DNA of 64,000 nt, from NCBI GenBank assembly GCA_902477755.1, contig CABSIK010000004.1, positions 62,001-126,000 of the forward strand. Reading direction: 5' to 3'. Of the stretch, positions 48,777-56,500 are shown in pieces. The DNA is from an uncultured Clostridia bacterium. GTDB lineage: Bacteria > Bacillota > Clostridia > Lachnospirales > Anaerotignaceae. A program made the translations under genes and the position numbers. Numbering within the stretch: the stretch's first letter is position 1; the number at the start of each line of letters is the position of its first letter. Below the pieces are notes generated by a model, which was not told the origin of the DNA, searched no databases, and worked only from the letters and a program-made list of their open reading frames with translations.

Positions 48777-49046
48777 GCCAAAAAGGTGCACAGAGAACGG
48801 AAAGGTGCATAGGGTTGGAAGGTCAGCTTGAGATTTTCGTCATTGTGAAAAAATTACAGAAGAAACAGCATAGATTTTTTGGAGGAGAAGAAAATTGGTC
48901 GGACTTTCTACCTATATTATGTATAAAAAGATTGCCTGACATAGAAAAACTGTATGGGTACAATTTTAAACAGTCATTGGGCATCAATGGAAGCAGAACA
49001 GAAAATATGATATGCTGTTTTACAAAGAAAGCTGTGAAACGGGGGT

Positions 49047-49571
49047 ATGACAATGAAGACAAAGGAAATATGCTTAAAAGGGCTGATGATCGCATTGGTC
49101 ACTGTCTCTACGATGGTGCTGCAGATTCCCGTATCTGCCACCAACGGATATATCCATCTGGGGGACAGCATGATTTTGCTCATCAGTGTATTTTTCGGCT
49201 GGCGTTACGGTATGGTTGCCGGCGGCGTTGGGGCTGCTTTGGCGGATTTGCTCAGCGGCTATGCCCATTGGGCACCTTTTACATTGATCATCAAAGGTCT
49301 TATGGGCTTTCTGGTAGGGAAGATCGCACACTATACCCCTCAGGAAAAACACTTTTTTGGACTGCGGAATCTGGCAGGTTCCGTTGTGGGCATTGTGTGG
49401 ATGATTATCGGATATTATTTCGGCGGTGCAGTCCTGCAAAAAAGCTTCACGGTGGCACTGACATCCATTCCTGAAAATATGGTGCAGGGCGGTGCCGGAT
49501 TTGTGATCTTTTTGGTGGTAGGATATGCTTTTTATAAAGCGAAGATTTATAAATATGTATCCGCAAAATAA
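49047..49571 (+). CDS. ECF transporter substrate-binding component, unknown substrate
   Basis: A 174-aa membrane protein with five to six helices. The N-terminus ICLKGLMIALVTVSTMVLQIPVSATNGYIHLGDSMILLISVFFGWRYG and the segment ADLLSGYAHWAPFTLIIKGLMGFLVGKI match ECF S-components of the riboflavin/HmpT-like group (DUF1393). It would bind a vitamin or precursor and use an EcfAAT module encoded elsewhere. No riboswitch that I recognise lies in the 270-base leader, so the substrate stays open. The ribosome site is weak (ACGGGGGT); ATG 49053 is an alternative start. Confidence 0.82.
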   Translation: MTMKTKEICLKGLMIALVTVSTMVLQIPVSATNGYIHLGDSMILLISVFFGWRYGMVAGGVGAALADLLSGYAHWAPFTLIIKGLMGFLVGKIAHYTPQEKHFFGLRNLAGSVVGIVWMIIGYYFGGAVLQKSFTVALTSIPENMVQGGAGFVIFLVVGYAFYKAKIYKYVSAK

Positions 49572-49582
49572 AGCAGTATTTC

Positions 49583-49613
49583 ACAGGACAGGGAACCTCC
49601 CTGTCCTGTTTTT
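49583..49613 (+). terminator. Terminator after the ECF component
   Basis: ACAGGACAGGGA pairs perfectly with TCCCTGTCCTGT around a three-base loop, then T-run. Confidence 0.93.
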
Positions 49614-49652
49614 ATGAAAAAAAGCTGAATTTATGAAAATACTGGATTTCCA

Positions 49653-49682
49653 TTGACCCTTTTTCTCATTGCGTGGTATAGT
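49653..49682 (+). promoter_or_regulatory. Promoter of mntP
   Basis: TTGACC, an 18-bp spacer and TATAGT, about 57 bases before the TTG start. No manganese riboswitch (yybP-ykoY) is visible in this short leader. Confidence 0.55.
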
Positions 49683-49739
49683 ATAAAAGTTATGGGACTA
49701 TACTGAAAGAGGGGACAGGAAGGAAGAGGAGGAATTCAT

Positions 49740-50306
49740 TTGGAATTTGTAACCATATTTTTGATTGCGGTCAGTTTAGCCATGGATGCTTTTGCCGTTT
49801 CCATTTCCAATGGCGTTTCTGTCAAAGGTTTTGGCAAAAAGCATGCTGCTGTTCAGGGGCTGTATTTCGGGGGATTTCAGTTTCTGATGCCTGTCATTGG
49901 CTGGTTTTTAGGCAGCAGTGTGAAAACATATATTGAATCCGTAGATCACTGGATCGCCTTTGTATTGCTGGCCATCATCGGCGGCAATATGATTCGGGAA
50001 AGCTTTGGTGATGAGGAGGAAGAAAGCAGTCAGTCTGTGCTGACGGCTAAAGTCCTTCTGCTTCAGGCCATCGCAACCAGTATCGACGCCTTGGCAGTGG
50101 GCATCAGCTTCGCCATTTTGGATGTAAATATCTGGTGGGCTGCCGGCATCATTGGGGTAGTATCCTTTGTGATCTCTTTCTGCGGCGGTATGCTGGGCAA
50201 AGGTTTGGGGAACTTTTTGCAGGCGAAAGCGGAATTTGCCGGAGGTGCTGTACTGATCATCATCGGCATCAAGATTTTGGCAGAGCATATTTTTCTTGGG
50301 GGCTGA
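49740..50306 (+). CDS. mntP: MntP-type manganese efflux pump
   Basis: A 188-aa membrane protein with six helices and two repeats. Each repeat carries the family Asp: SLAMDAFAVSISNG in helix 1 and TSIDALAVGISFA in helix 4. MntP exports Mn(II). TTG 49740 is the start, after GAAGAGGAGGAATTCAT. The PAP2 gene follows after 20 bases. Confidence 0.9.
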   Translation: MEFVTIFLIAVSLAMDAFAVSISNGVSVKGFGKKHAAVQGLYFGGFQFLMPVIGWFLGSSVKTYIESVDHWIAFVLLAIIGGNMIRESFGDEEEESSQSVLTAKVLLLQAIATSIDALAVGISFAILDVNIWWAAGIIGVVSFVISFCGGMLGKGLGNFLQAKAEFAGGAVLIIIGIKILAEHIFLGG

Positions 50307-50325
50307 TCGAAAAGGAGGAAAGCCT

Positions 50326-50883
50326 TTGGAGATGATACAACAGTTAGACGCCCAGATCATACTGTGGATACAGGAACATGTGGTGCGTGATGGGCTGAGT
50401 GGGCCCATGATATTCATTTCAAAAATGGGCAATGCAGGCTGGTTCTGGATCCTGCTGGGGATTTTGCTGCTCCTGTGTGGCATCAAAAACAGGAAATTTG
50501 CCAGATATGGCCTTGCGCTGCTGTTATGTCTGGGGACGACGGCTTTGGTATGCAATGTGATTCTGAAGCCTATGGTAGGCAGGATACGGCCTTATGACCT
50601 GCTGGGATTTTCCATTCTGGTACCGCCGCTGGCGGACTTTTCTTTCCCTTCAGGCCATACATCCTCGTCCTTTGCAGCAGCTACCGCTATTTATGCCATG
50701 AATCGCAAATGGGGAATTGCGGCTTATGTCTTTGCGGTGCTTATGGGGATTTCTCGCCTGTATCTTGGCGTGCATTTCCCAACGGACGTTCAGACGGGGG
50801 CAGTCATTGGTTTTGTCATGGCGAAATTGACTTTGTGGGCCTTAGGCAGAATCAATGCTGGTTTTCAATTTCAAAACAGATGA
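50326..50883 (+). CDS. PAP2-family membrane phosphatase
   Basis: A 185-aa membrane phosphatase acting on lipid phosphates, probably undecaprenyl diphosphate or phosphatidylglycerophosphate type. All three motifs are seen: KPMVGRIRP, SFPSGHTSS and SRLYLGVHFPTD. TTG 50326, seven bases after AAAGGAGG, is likely the start; ATG 50332 is two codons later. It is probably co-transcribed with mntP. Confidence 0.88.
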   Translation: MEMIQQLDAQIILWIQEHVVRDGLSGPMIFISKMGNAGWFWILLGILLLLCGIKNRKFARYGLALLLCLGTTALVCNVILKPMVGRIRPYDLLGFSILVPPLADFSFPSGHTSSSFAAATAIYAMNRKWGIAAYVFAVLMGISRLYLGVHFPTDVQTGAVIGFVMAKLTLWALGRINAGFQFQNR

Positions 50884-50984
50884 TAAGTTTCAAAATAAGG
50901 GGTACGATTTTTTTCAATTAATGTGAAAGAAACAAGTATACATTCACTTGAAGGAAGAAGTAAAGAGGAAGAAGGGAACAAAAA

Positions 50985-51917
50985 GTGGCAATACCGGTAA
51001 TTTACCAGCTGCTGACCATGGTCCTTTTGATGGTGGTCGGTGTAATTTTGAACAAGAAGAAGTTTTTGACAGAGAGCAATGCGAAAGGTCTTTCCATTGT
51101 ACTGACCCGTGTGGCAGTACCTGCAAATATGATCGTATTGATGCAGCGTCCGTTTTCTCATGAGATTCTCATTGGATTTCTGAAGACCTGCGGCGGCACA
51201 TTTCTGATGTGCTCTTTGGGGGCAGTGCTGTTTTTCATCATCGGGAAAGCCATGAAGATGCAGTTTCCGGAACTGGGGTTGTTCTCCGGCGGCGGTGTTT
51301 ACAGCAATGTTATCTTCATGGGGCAACCTTTGATTATGGCCATGTACGGCGAGGAAGGGCTGATTTTCTGCGTGGCAGTTATGTTCACCTGCAATGTGTT
51401 CCTGTTTACTGTCTGCTCTGTGCTCTTTGCCATTGGCAGTGACAAGCGTAAATCCGCAGGAAAAATGCTGAAGGAAGCGTTTTTGAACCTGATCTGCATT
51501 TCGGCAGTTATTGGTGTATTCTGTTTCGTAAACTCCATTTCCCTGCCTCAGCCTATTTATGACACTCTGCAGTTCTCTGCCGATACAACGGTCTGCCTGT
51601 CCATGATCTATATCGGTTCCCTGTTGGCAGTGGCAAATATCAAAGAAATTTTCAAAGACAAGAAAGTCTATGTATTCAGTTTTGTGACACTGATTATCGT
51701 GCCTTTGTTTACAAAGGCTGTGGCAAGTCTGTTCCTGGATGGCATTGCCCTGAGCGTGCTGGTGGTGCTCATGGGTACGCCTGCGGCAGCAGCCCTGCCT
51801 TCTTTTGCGGAAATTTACGGCAATGATGAAAAACGGGCTTCGGAATACGTTTTCGTTTCCACCATTTTCTCTGTTGTCACATTGCCTTTGGTGGCACAGT
51901 TTTTGTGCATTTCCTGA
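50985..51917 (+). CDS. AEC-family transporter
   Basis: A 310-aa membrane protein with ten predicted helices, matching the auxin efflux carrier family that in bacteria moves malate and other organic acids. Typical parts: NKKKFLTESNAKGLSIVLTRVAVPANMI, GGGVYSNVIFMGQPLIMAMYG and LMGTPAAAALPSFAEIYGNDEKRASEYVFVST. The substrate is unknown. GTG 50985 is the start after GAGGAAGAAGGG. It is a single gene with a terminator. Confidence 0.9.
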   Translation: MAIPVIYQLLTMVLLMVVGVILNKKKFLTESNAKGLSIVLTRVAVPANMIVLMQRPFSHEILIGFLKTCGGTFLMCSLGAVLFFIIGKAMKMQFPELGLFSGGGVYSNVIFMGQPLIMAMYGEEGLIFCVAVMFTCNVFLFTVCSVLFAIGSDKRKSAGKMLKEAFLNLICISAVIGVFCFVNSISLPQPIYDTLQFSADTTVCLSMIYIGSLLAVANIKEIFKDKKVYVFSFVTLIIVPLFTKAVASLFLDGIALSVLVVLMGTPAAAALPSFAEIYGNDEKRASEYVFVSTIFSVVTLPLVAQFLCIS

Positions 51918-51928
51918 CAAGCAGTTAC

Positions 51929-51959
51929 GACCTGCGGTTTTTGCCGCAGGTCTATTTTT
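51929..51959 (+). terminator. Terminator after the AEC transporter
   Basis: GACCTGCGG pairs with CCGCAGGTC around a six-base loop, followed by a T-rich run. Confidence 0.9.
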
Positions 51960-52135
51960 TTGTAAAGATTGTGAAAAAAAGGACAGTTGTCCGTGAGAAA
52001 GAAGACGATTTGTTGAAAAAGAAAAGTGGTTTTGTTCGACAATAGAAAAAATATTTTTCTCGAAATCTGTATTCCTTTGTATAAAGATACCAAAAATCAT
52101 TGTGAAATTTAGTGCAGGCAGGCGAGGGGAAATGC

Positions 52136-52164
52136 TTGTTTCTTTCAATGGTTTCGTATATACT
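52136..52164 (+). promoter_or_regulatory. Promoter of hppA
   Basis: TTGTTT, a 17-bp spacer and TATACT. It gives a leader of about 215 nt before hppA. The stretch 51960-52135 is AT-rich and shows no gene. Confidence 0.6.
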
Positions 52165-52210
52165 ATGAAGTGGGACGGAATATGGCTCTCTTATTTTGGG
52201 AATATACAGA

Positions 52211-52274
52211 ATACACGCTACCGGTGCCGAAGCAGAAAAACAGGGCTTTTTGCGGCATGGCGCAGGGTGTGTAT
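52211..52274 (+). promoter_or_regulatory. Riboswitch-like nested structure in the hppA leader
   Basis: Three nested stems: ATACAC (52211-52216) with GTGTAT (52269-52274), GTGCCG (52224-52229) with CGGCAT (52253-52258), and AAGC (52230-52233) with GCTT (52245-52248). GC-rich unpaired joints (GCTACCG and GGCGCAGGGT) in an AT-rich leader look conserved. Downstream, CCTGTT (52300-52305) can pair with AACAGG at the hppA ribosome site. Class not established. Confidence 0.5.
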
Positions 52275-52386
52275 TTGTTTTTTCTCCAAAAAAAGGCAGC
52301 CTGTTGGTTTTTTGTTTCACAAAAAAACAGCAATCATATTCTGATTATTTGTATTATCACCAAATTTATGAAACAGGGGGATTATT

Positions 52387-54366
52387 ATGGAAAATTTGAT
52401 GTATTTGGCGCCGGTGCTGGGCATCGTTGCGCTGCTCTTTGCCTTTGTCCTTGCTTCCAAGGTTGGCAGAGAAGAAGAAGGTACAGACCGTATGCATGAA
52501 ATCTCTTCTGCTATCCGTGATGGCGCAAACGCTTTCCTGAAAGCAGAATATAAAATTCTGGTTATCTTCGCGGCTGTACTGTTTGTATTGATCGGTTTCG
52601 GTGTAGACTGGAAAACAGCTGTATGCTTCGTCATCGGTGCTGCTTTCTCCACACTGGCTGGTTATTTTGGCATGAATGTTGCAACCAAAGCAAACGTAAG
52701 AACTGCAAACGCAGCGAGAGTTGGCGGTATGAACAGAGCCCTGTCCATCGCTTTCAGCGGCGGCGCAGTTATGGGTATGTCCGTAGTTGGTCTGGGTCTG
52801 TTGGGTGTTGGCGCCGTATATGCCATCACAAAAGATGCCAACATTCTGTTCGGTTTTGGTCTGGGTGCTTCCTCTATCGCACTGTTTGGCCGTGTTGGCG
52901 GCGGTATTTATACAAAAGCTGCTGACGTAGGTGCCGACCTGGTAGGTAAAGTTGAAGCTGGTATCCCTGAAGACGACCCTCGTAACCCTGCCGTTATCGC
53001 CGACAACGTAGGTGACAACGTAGGTGACGTTGCTGGTATGGGTGCCGACTTGTTCGAATCCTATGTTGGTTCCATCATCTCTGCTATCACACTGGGTATC
53101 GTTTACTACTCTGTAGAAGGCGCTGTATTCCCTCTGGTTCTGGCAGCTGTTGGTATTCTGGCTTCCATCATCGGTACATTCTTTGTAAAAGGCGACGAAA
53201 ACTCCAATCCGCATAAAGCCCTGAAAGCGGGTTCTTACTCCTCCGCAGTGCTGGTGATCATTGCATCTCTGGCTCTGAGCTGGGTATTCTTCGGCAACAT
53301 GAACGCTGCCATCGCTATCATCGCTGGTCTGATCGTTGGTCTGATCATCGGTGTCATCACAGAAGTTTATACTTCCGGTGACTACAAATCCGTTAAGAAA
53401 ATCGCGGATCAGTCCGAAACTGGCCCTGCAACAACCATCATCAGCGGTCTGGCTGTAGGTATGGAATCCACAGCCATCCCCATCGTGCTGATCTGTGTAG
53501 GTATCTTCGTAGCTTATGCAGTATGTGGTCTGTACGGCATCGCTCTGGCAGCTGTAGGTATGCTGTCCACAACAGGTATCACTGTAGCCGTTGACGCATA
53601 CGGCCCCATCGCCGACAACGCCGGCGGTATTGCTGAAATGAGTGGTCTGGATCACTCCGTTCGTAACATCACAGATAAACTGGATGCAGTTGGTAACACA
53701 ACAGCAGCTATGGGTAAAGGTTTCGCTATCGGTTCCGCTGCCCTGACAGCACTGGCTCTGTTCGTATCTTACGCAGAAGCTGTAAAACTGACAGAAATCT
53801 CCATTCTGGAACCCAGAGTTATCATCGGTATGCTCATCGGCGGTATGCTGCCTTTCCTGTTCTCCGCATTCACCATGCAGTCTGTAGGTAAAGCAGCCTT
53901 CCAGATGATCGAAGAAGTAAGACGTCAGTTCCGTACCATTCCTGGTGTTATGGAAGGTACTGCAAAACCTGACTACAAAAAATGTGTAGAAATCTCTACA
54001 ACAGCAGCTCTGAAAGAAATGCTGGTTCCTGGTATCATGGCAGTTGCAGCTCCTCTGATTGTTGGTATCCTGCTGGGTACTTCTGCTCTGGGCGGTCTGC
54101 TGGCTGGCTCTCTGATCACAGGTGTTCTGATGGCGATCTTCATGTCCAACGCCGGCGGCGCTTGGGATAATGCGAAGAAGTACATCGAAGAAGGCAACCA
54201 TGGCGGCAAAGGCAGCGAAGCTCACAAAGCAGCCGTTGTTGGTGACACCGTAGGTGACCCCTTCAAAGATACTTCCGGCCCTTCCATCAACATCCTGATT
54301 AAGCTGATGACAGTTGTATCTCTGGTATTCGCACCTCTGTTCATGTCCATCGGCAGCCTGCTGTAA
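52387..54366 (+). CDS. hppA: Membrane-bound pyrophosphatase (cation-pumping)
   Basis: Uses pyrophosphate hydrolysis to pump Na+ or H+ across the membrane. The 659-aa protein has about 16 helices. Seen: the substrate motif DVGADLVGKVEAGIPEDDPRNPAVIADNVGDNVGDVAGMGADLFESY, EVYTSGDYKSVKKIAD, GPIADNAGGIAEMSGL and the C-terminal GDTVGDPFKDTSGPSINILIK. GNTTAAMGKG carries Ala where K+-independent enzymes have Lys, which points to the K+-dependent class, often Na+ pumps in anaerobes. GAAACAGGGGGATTATT precedes the ATG. It is monocistronic behind a long structured leader. Confidence 0.95.
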   Translation: MENLMYLAPVLGIVALLFAFVLASKVGREEEGTDRMHEISSAIRDGANAFLKAEYKILVIFAAVLFVLIGFGVDWKTAVCFVIGAAFSTLAGYFGMNVATKANVRTANAARVGGMNRALSIAFSGGAVMGMSVVGLGLLGVGAVYAITKDANILFGFGLGASSIALFGRVGGGIYTKAADVGADLVGKVEAGIPEDDPRNPAVIADNVGDNVGDVAGMGADLFESYVGSIISAITLGIVYYSVEGAVFPLVLAAVGILASIIGTFFVKGDENSNPHKALKAGSYSSAVLVIIASLALSWVFFGNMNAAIAIIAGLIVGLIIGVITEVYTSGDYKSVKKIADQSETGPATTIISGLAVGMESTAIPIVLICVGIFVAYAVCGLYGIALAAVGMLSTTGITVAVDAYGPIADNAGGIAEMSGLDHSVRNITDKLDAVGNTTAAMGKGFAIGSAALTALALFVSYAEAVKLTEISILEPRVIIGMLIGGMLPFLFSAFTMQSVGKAAFQMIEEVRRQFRTIPGVMEGTAKPDYKKCVEISTTAALKEMLVPGIMAVAAPLIVGILLGTSALGGLLAGSLITGVLMAIFMSNAGGAWDNAKKYIEEGNHGGKGSEAHKAAVVGDTVGDPFKDTSGPSINILIKLMTVVSLVFAPLFMSIGSLL

Positions 54367-54391
54367 TCTTTACGGCAATTGATGCAAACAC

Positions 54392-54441
54392 AAACACGGA
54401 ATCTTCCATGGCATTCCATGGCACGGATTCCGTGTTTTTTT
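54392..54441 (+). terminator. Terminator after hppA
   Basis: AAACACGGAATC pairs with GATTCCGTGTTT; a second pair CCATGG/CCATGG extends it inside. Seven T follow. Confidence 0.88.
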
Positions 54442-54496
54442 GTCTTTTATTTTTCCCACTTTTACGGTATGATAATAGGCGAAAGGAAGTGGTATT

Positions 54497-55180
54497 ATGA
54501 CAGACTTTACGGGTTTTACCCCCGAAACCATAGATTTTCTTTGGGAATTGAGAATGAACAATAATAAAGCGTGGATGGAGGAGAATCGGGAACGGTACCG
54601 CACGGTATTGAAGGAACCTTTTGATGCCCTTTCTGCGGCGCTGACGAAAAAATTTCTGGAAAAGAAAAATGTGCCTCAGATGGATTTTTCCATTTCCCGT
54701 ATCAATCGTGATGTGCGCTTTTCCAAGGATAAAAGCCCCTATAAAGCAAGAAAATGGATGGTACTGAAAGAACCTATGACAAAAGCGGAACAGTGGAAAT
54801 TCCGTCCGGTGTTTTACTTTGAAGTGATGCCCGAAGGCTATGAATACGGCATGGGATTTTATGAAGGCAGACCTGCCTACATGCAGGCATTTCGGAAAAA
54901 AGTGGACGCCGCCCCTGATGCCTTTGAAAGACTGGTGAAAGATACAGCAAAAATGAAGGAATTCGTTCTTTATGGAGATTCCTATAAACGCCCCATGGGA
55001 AAAGGGGATTACAGCCCTGCTGTTATGGATTGGTATCAGCGGAAAAGTCTGGGGCTGACTGCCTCCAGAGAAATTGATGATTTGCTGTTCTCTCCGGAAC
55101 TGGTGGATTTCGTTGTGGAAGGCTGGGAGAAATTGCTGCCGATGTATGGATTCCTAAGGGAGATTCATGTGGAGGAGTAA
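54497..55180 (+). CDS. DUF2461 family protein
   Basis: A 227-aa cytoplasmic protein matching DUF2461: FTPETIDFLWELRMNNNKAWMEENRERY at the N-terminus, SRINRDVRFSKDKSPYKARKWMVL, and EYGMGFYEGRPAYMQAFRK. The family is widespread but its function is unknown. GAAAGGAAGTGGTATT precedes the ATG. It is a single gene with a terminator directly after it. Confidence 0.85.
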   Translation: MTDFTGFTPETIDFLWELRMNNNKAWMEENRERYRTVLKEPFDALSAALTKKFLEKKNVPQMDFSISRINRDVRFSKDKSPYKARKWMVLKEPMTKAEQWKFRPVFYFEVMPEGYEYGMGFYEGRPAYMQAFRKKVDAAPDAFERLVKDTAKMKEFVLYGDSYKRPMGKGDYSPAVMDWYQRKSLGLTASREIDDLLFSPELVDFVVEGWEKLLPMYGFLREIHVEE

Positions 55181-55187
55181 AATAAAA

Positions 55188-55216
55188 AAGCTGACATTTC
55201 ATAAGAATGTCAGCTT
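55188..55216 (+). terminator. Hairpin after the DUF2461 gene
   Basis: AAGCTGACATT pairs perfectly with AATGTCAGCTT around a seven-base loop. The T-run after it is weak (TAGTTATG), so termination may be partial. Confidence 0.65.
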
Positions 55217-55260
55217 AGTTATGAGAAAAGTGATTCTGTGTTATTTTAAGAACGCGGAAA

Positions 55261-55432
55261 GGTTTGGGAAACAAAGGGTCAACACGTTTGCTCCGCAAAC
55301 GCCAGCCATAAATGGCTGTCCGCACTTCTTTGCGGTGTGGGAGTTTCCCAACTGGAATCCGCAGGCAGAATTTACTTCTGCTTTATACTTCTGTCTACTC
55401 GTCAAAGGCTTGAATGAAATGAGCCTTTGACG
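55261..55432 (+). other. Hairpin-rich non-coding stretch
   Basis: Six helices in 172 nt: TTGGGAAAC (55264-55272) with GTTTCCCAA (55343-55351) encloses CGTTTGC/GCAAACG (55285-55301), CAGCCAT/ATGGCTG (55303-55318) and CCGCA/TGCGG (55320-55335). GCAGAA/TTCTGC (55365-55381) and CGTCAAAGGCT/AGCCTTTGACG (55400-55432) follow. An 87-aa frame runs across it, but helices this regular suggest a structured RNA or a small mobile element. Identity unknown. Confidence 0.55.
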
Positions 55433-55640
55433 AAAGGGTGTCGACAAAAGCAATTTTCCCTTAAGAAAACATTGCTTTTCCATTTAATTGATTTCTTAAG
55501 GGAAATTGCAACAGCTATCTTTAGAAGAAAACATACCAAATAAAATCTGAATAAAAATAAGAAAGCTGGAATTCTCCGTATGATCAGAATTTCAGCTTTC
55601 TTTGTTTTCTTCTAAAGATGCCCCTAGTTCGACACCCTTT
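55433..55640 (+). repeat. Dispersed structured repeat, copy D, with flanking inverted repeat
   Basis: Stem 1 TTTCCCTTAAGAAA (55455-55468) with TTTCTTAAGGGAAA (55492-55505); stem 2 ATCTTTAGAAGAAAACA (55517-55533) with TGTTTTCTTCTAAAGAT (55603-55619); stem 3 AAGAAAGCTGGAATTCT (55559-55575) with AGAATTTCAGCTTTCTT (55586-55602). The whole is enclosed by a perfect 12-bp inverted pair, AAAGGGTGTCGA (55433-55444) and TCGACACCCTTT (55629-55640). It lies between converging genes, DUF2461 and mecA. Confidence 0.88.
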
Positions 55641-55642
55641 TT

Positions 55643-56296
55643 TTACGCTTTCCCAAAACTCAGCGCCAATGCCTTAATGGCTTTTTCGCCGATGATGGTT
55701 TCCCCATGCTCTGCCAGATAATACTTGGAAAGCAGTGTGGAAATGTGTTTCTGTCCGTATTCATCCAGAATGGTTTCCAGATCGTCGATGGTTTCCTCGG
55801 TGGTGTATGTATTGCCCTGCATCACCAGGAAGTATCTGCCTTCGTTTTTGTACAGAGAAGAAGCCCCGTGGAACAGGGGTTCCAGCCGAATGGACAGGTC
55901 AATGACGTCATCCAGTTTGCCGAAGGAGTAAACCAGCAGGTCGTCGTCCTCTTTGGCTTCCGCTTCTTCTGTAGCCAGTGGTTTTTTCTTGAATCGGTGC
56001 AGATCTTTTACTTGATGGAAAAGTTCTGTGGGATTGCTGTTTTTGTCTTTGCTTTCTACCTTTGTGACGATGATCATGATGCCGTCCAGCCCAACGGGTA
56101 CGGCTTCCACCATCAAAGGTGTGTTTTCTGTGATGAAATCGCATTCTTCCATGGCTTGTTCCATGATGTCACGGAACAGCTGCTGGGTTTTTTCGCCGGG
56201 GCGGATGAGATCTTCCAACTGGATATCCCGTTCTGCCAGATCGGCTTTTGTCAGCGTCAGTTTCAGCTGTGTATCACTTACGCGTTCTATTTTCAT
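55643..56296 (-). CDS. mecA: MecA-type adaptor protein
   Basis: Adaptor that hands substrates to the ClpC-ClpP protease. The 217-aa protein has a MecA-like N-terminal domain (MKIERVSDTQLKLTLTKADLAERDIQLEDL), an acidic linker (EEAEAKEDDD) and a C-terminal domain with SFGKLDDVIDLSIRL, YFLVMQG and the end ISTLLSKYYLAEHGETIIGEKAIKAL. The layout matches Bacillus MecA although overall identity is modest. AAAGGACGTGATATAT precedes ATG 56296. Its transcript should end in repeat copy D. Confidence 0.85.
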   Translation of the reverse strand: MKIERVSDTQLKLTLTKADLAERDIQLEDLIRPGEKTQQLFRDIMEQAMEECDFITENTPLMVEAVPVGLDGIMIIVTKVESKDKNSNPTELFHQVKDLHRFKKKPLATEEAEAKEDDDLLVYSFGKLDDVIDLSIRLEPLFHGASSLYKNEGRYFLVMQGNTYTTEETIDDLETILDEYGQKHISTLLSKYYLAEHGETIIGEKAIKALALSFGKA

Positions 56297-56500
56297 ATAT
56301 ATCACGTCCTTTGACAATATGTGCTTTCTGCACGCGATTTTGTATCTGGTCTATACTATACAATTCTCTGGAAATATAGTATAGTATAATGAATTGTAGG
56401 GGATATGTAAAGAGGAGAATCCTGAGAAAAACAACAAAAAAACCAAAAAAGTGGGATTTTGTCCCCGAAAATCATAAAAATCCGAGAGGAGTGGCATGAA

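Noticed and set aside
48270..48812. A 180-aa frame on the plus strand and two frames of 136 and 150 aa on the minus strand through the tandem repeat
   Set aside because: They exist because the 111-bp period is divisible by three. They overlap tRNA-Val and have no ribosome sites.
49620..49739. Manganese (yybP-ykoY) riboswitch before mntP
   Set aside because: The leader after the promoter is about 57 bases and has none of the conserved loops.
52170..52499. 109-aa frame in the hppA leader running into the hppA gene
   Set aside because: Out of frame with hppA, no ribosome site, and the region holds nested RNA stems.
55167..55430. 87-aa frame after the DUF2461 gene
   Set aside because: It begins inside the DUF2461 gene, runs through its terminator hairpin and through dense stem-loops. 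Kept as non-coding, though a conserved peptide cannot be fully excluded.
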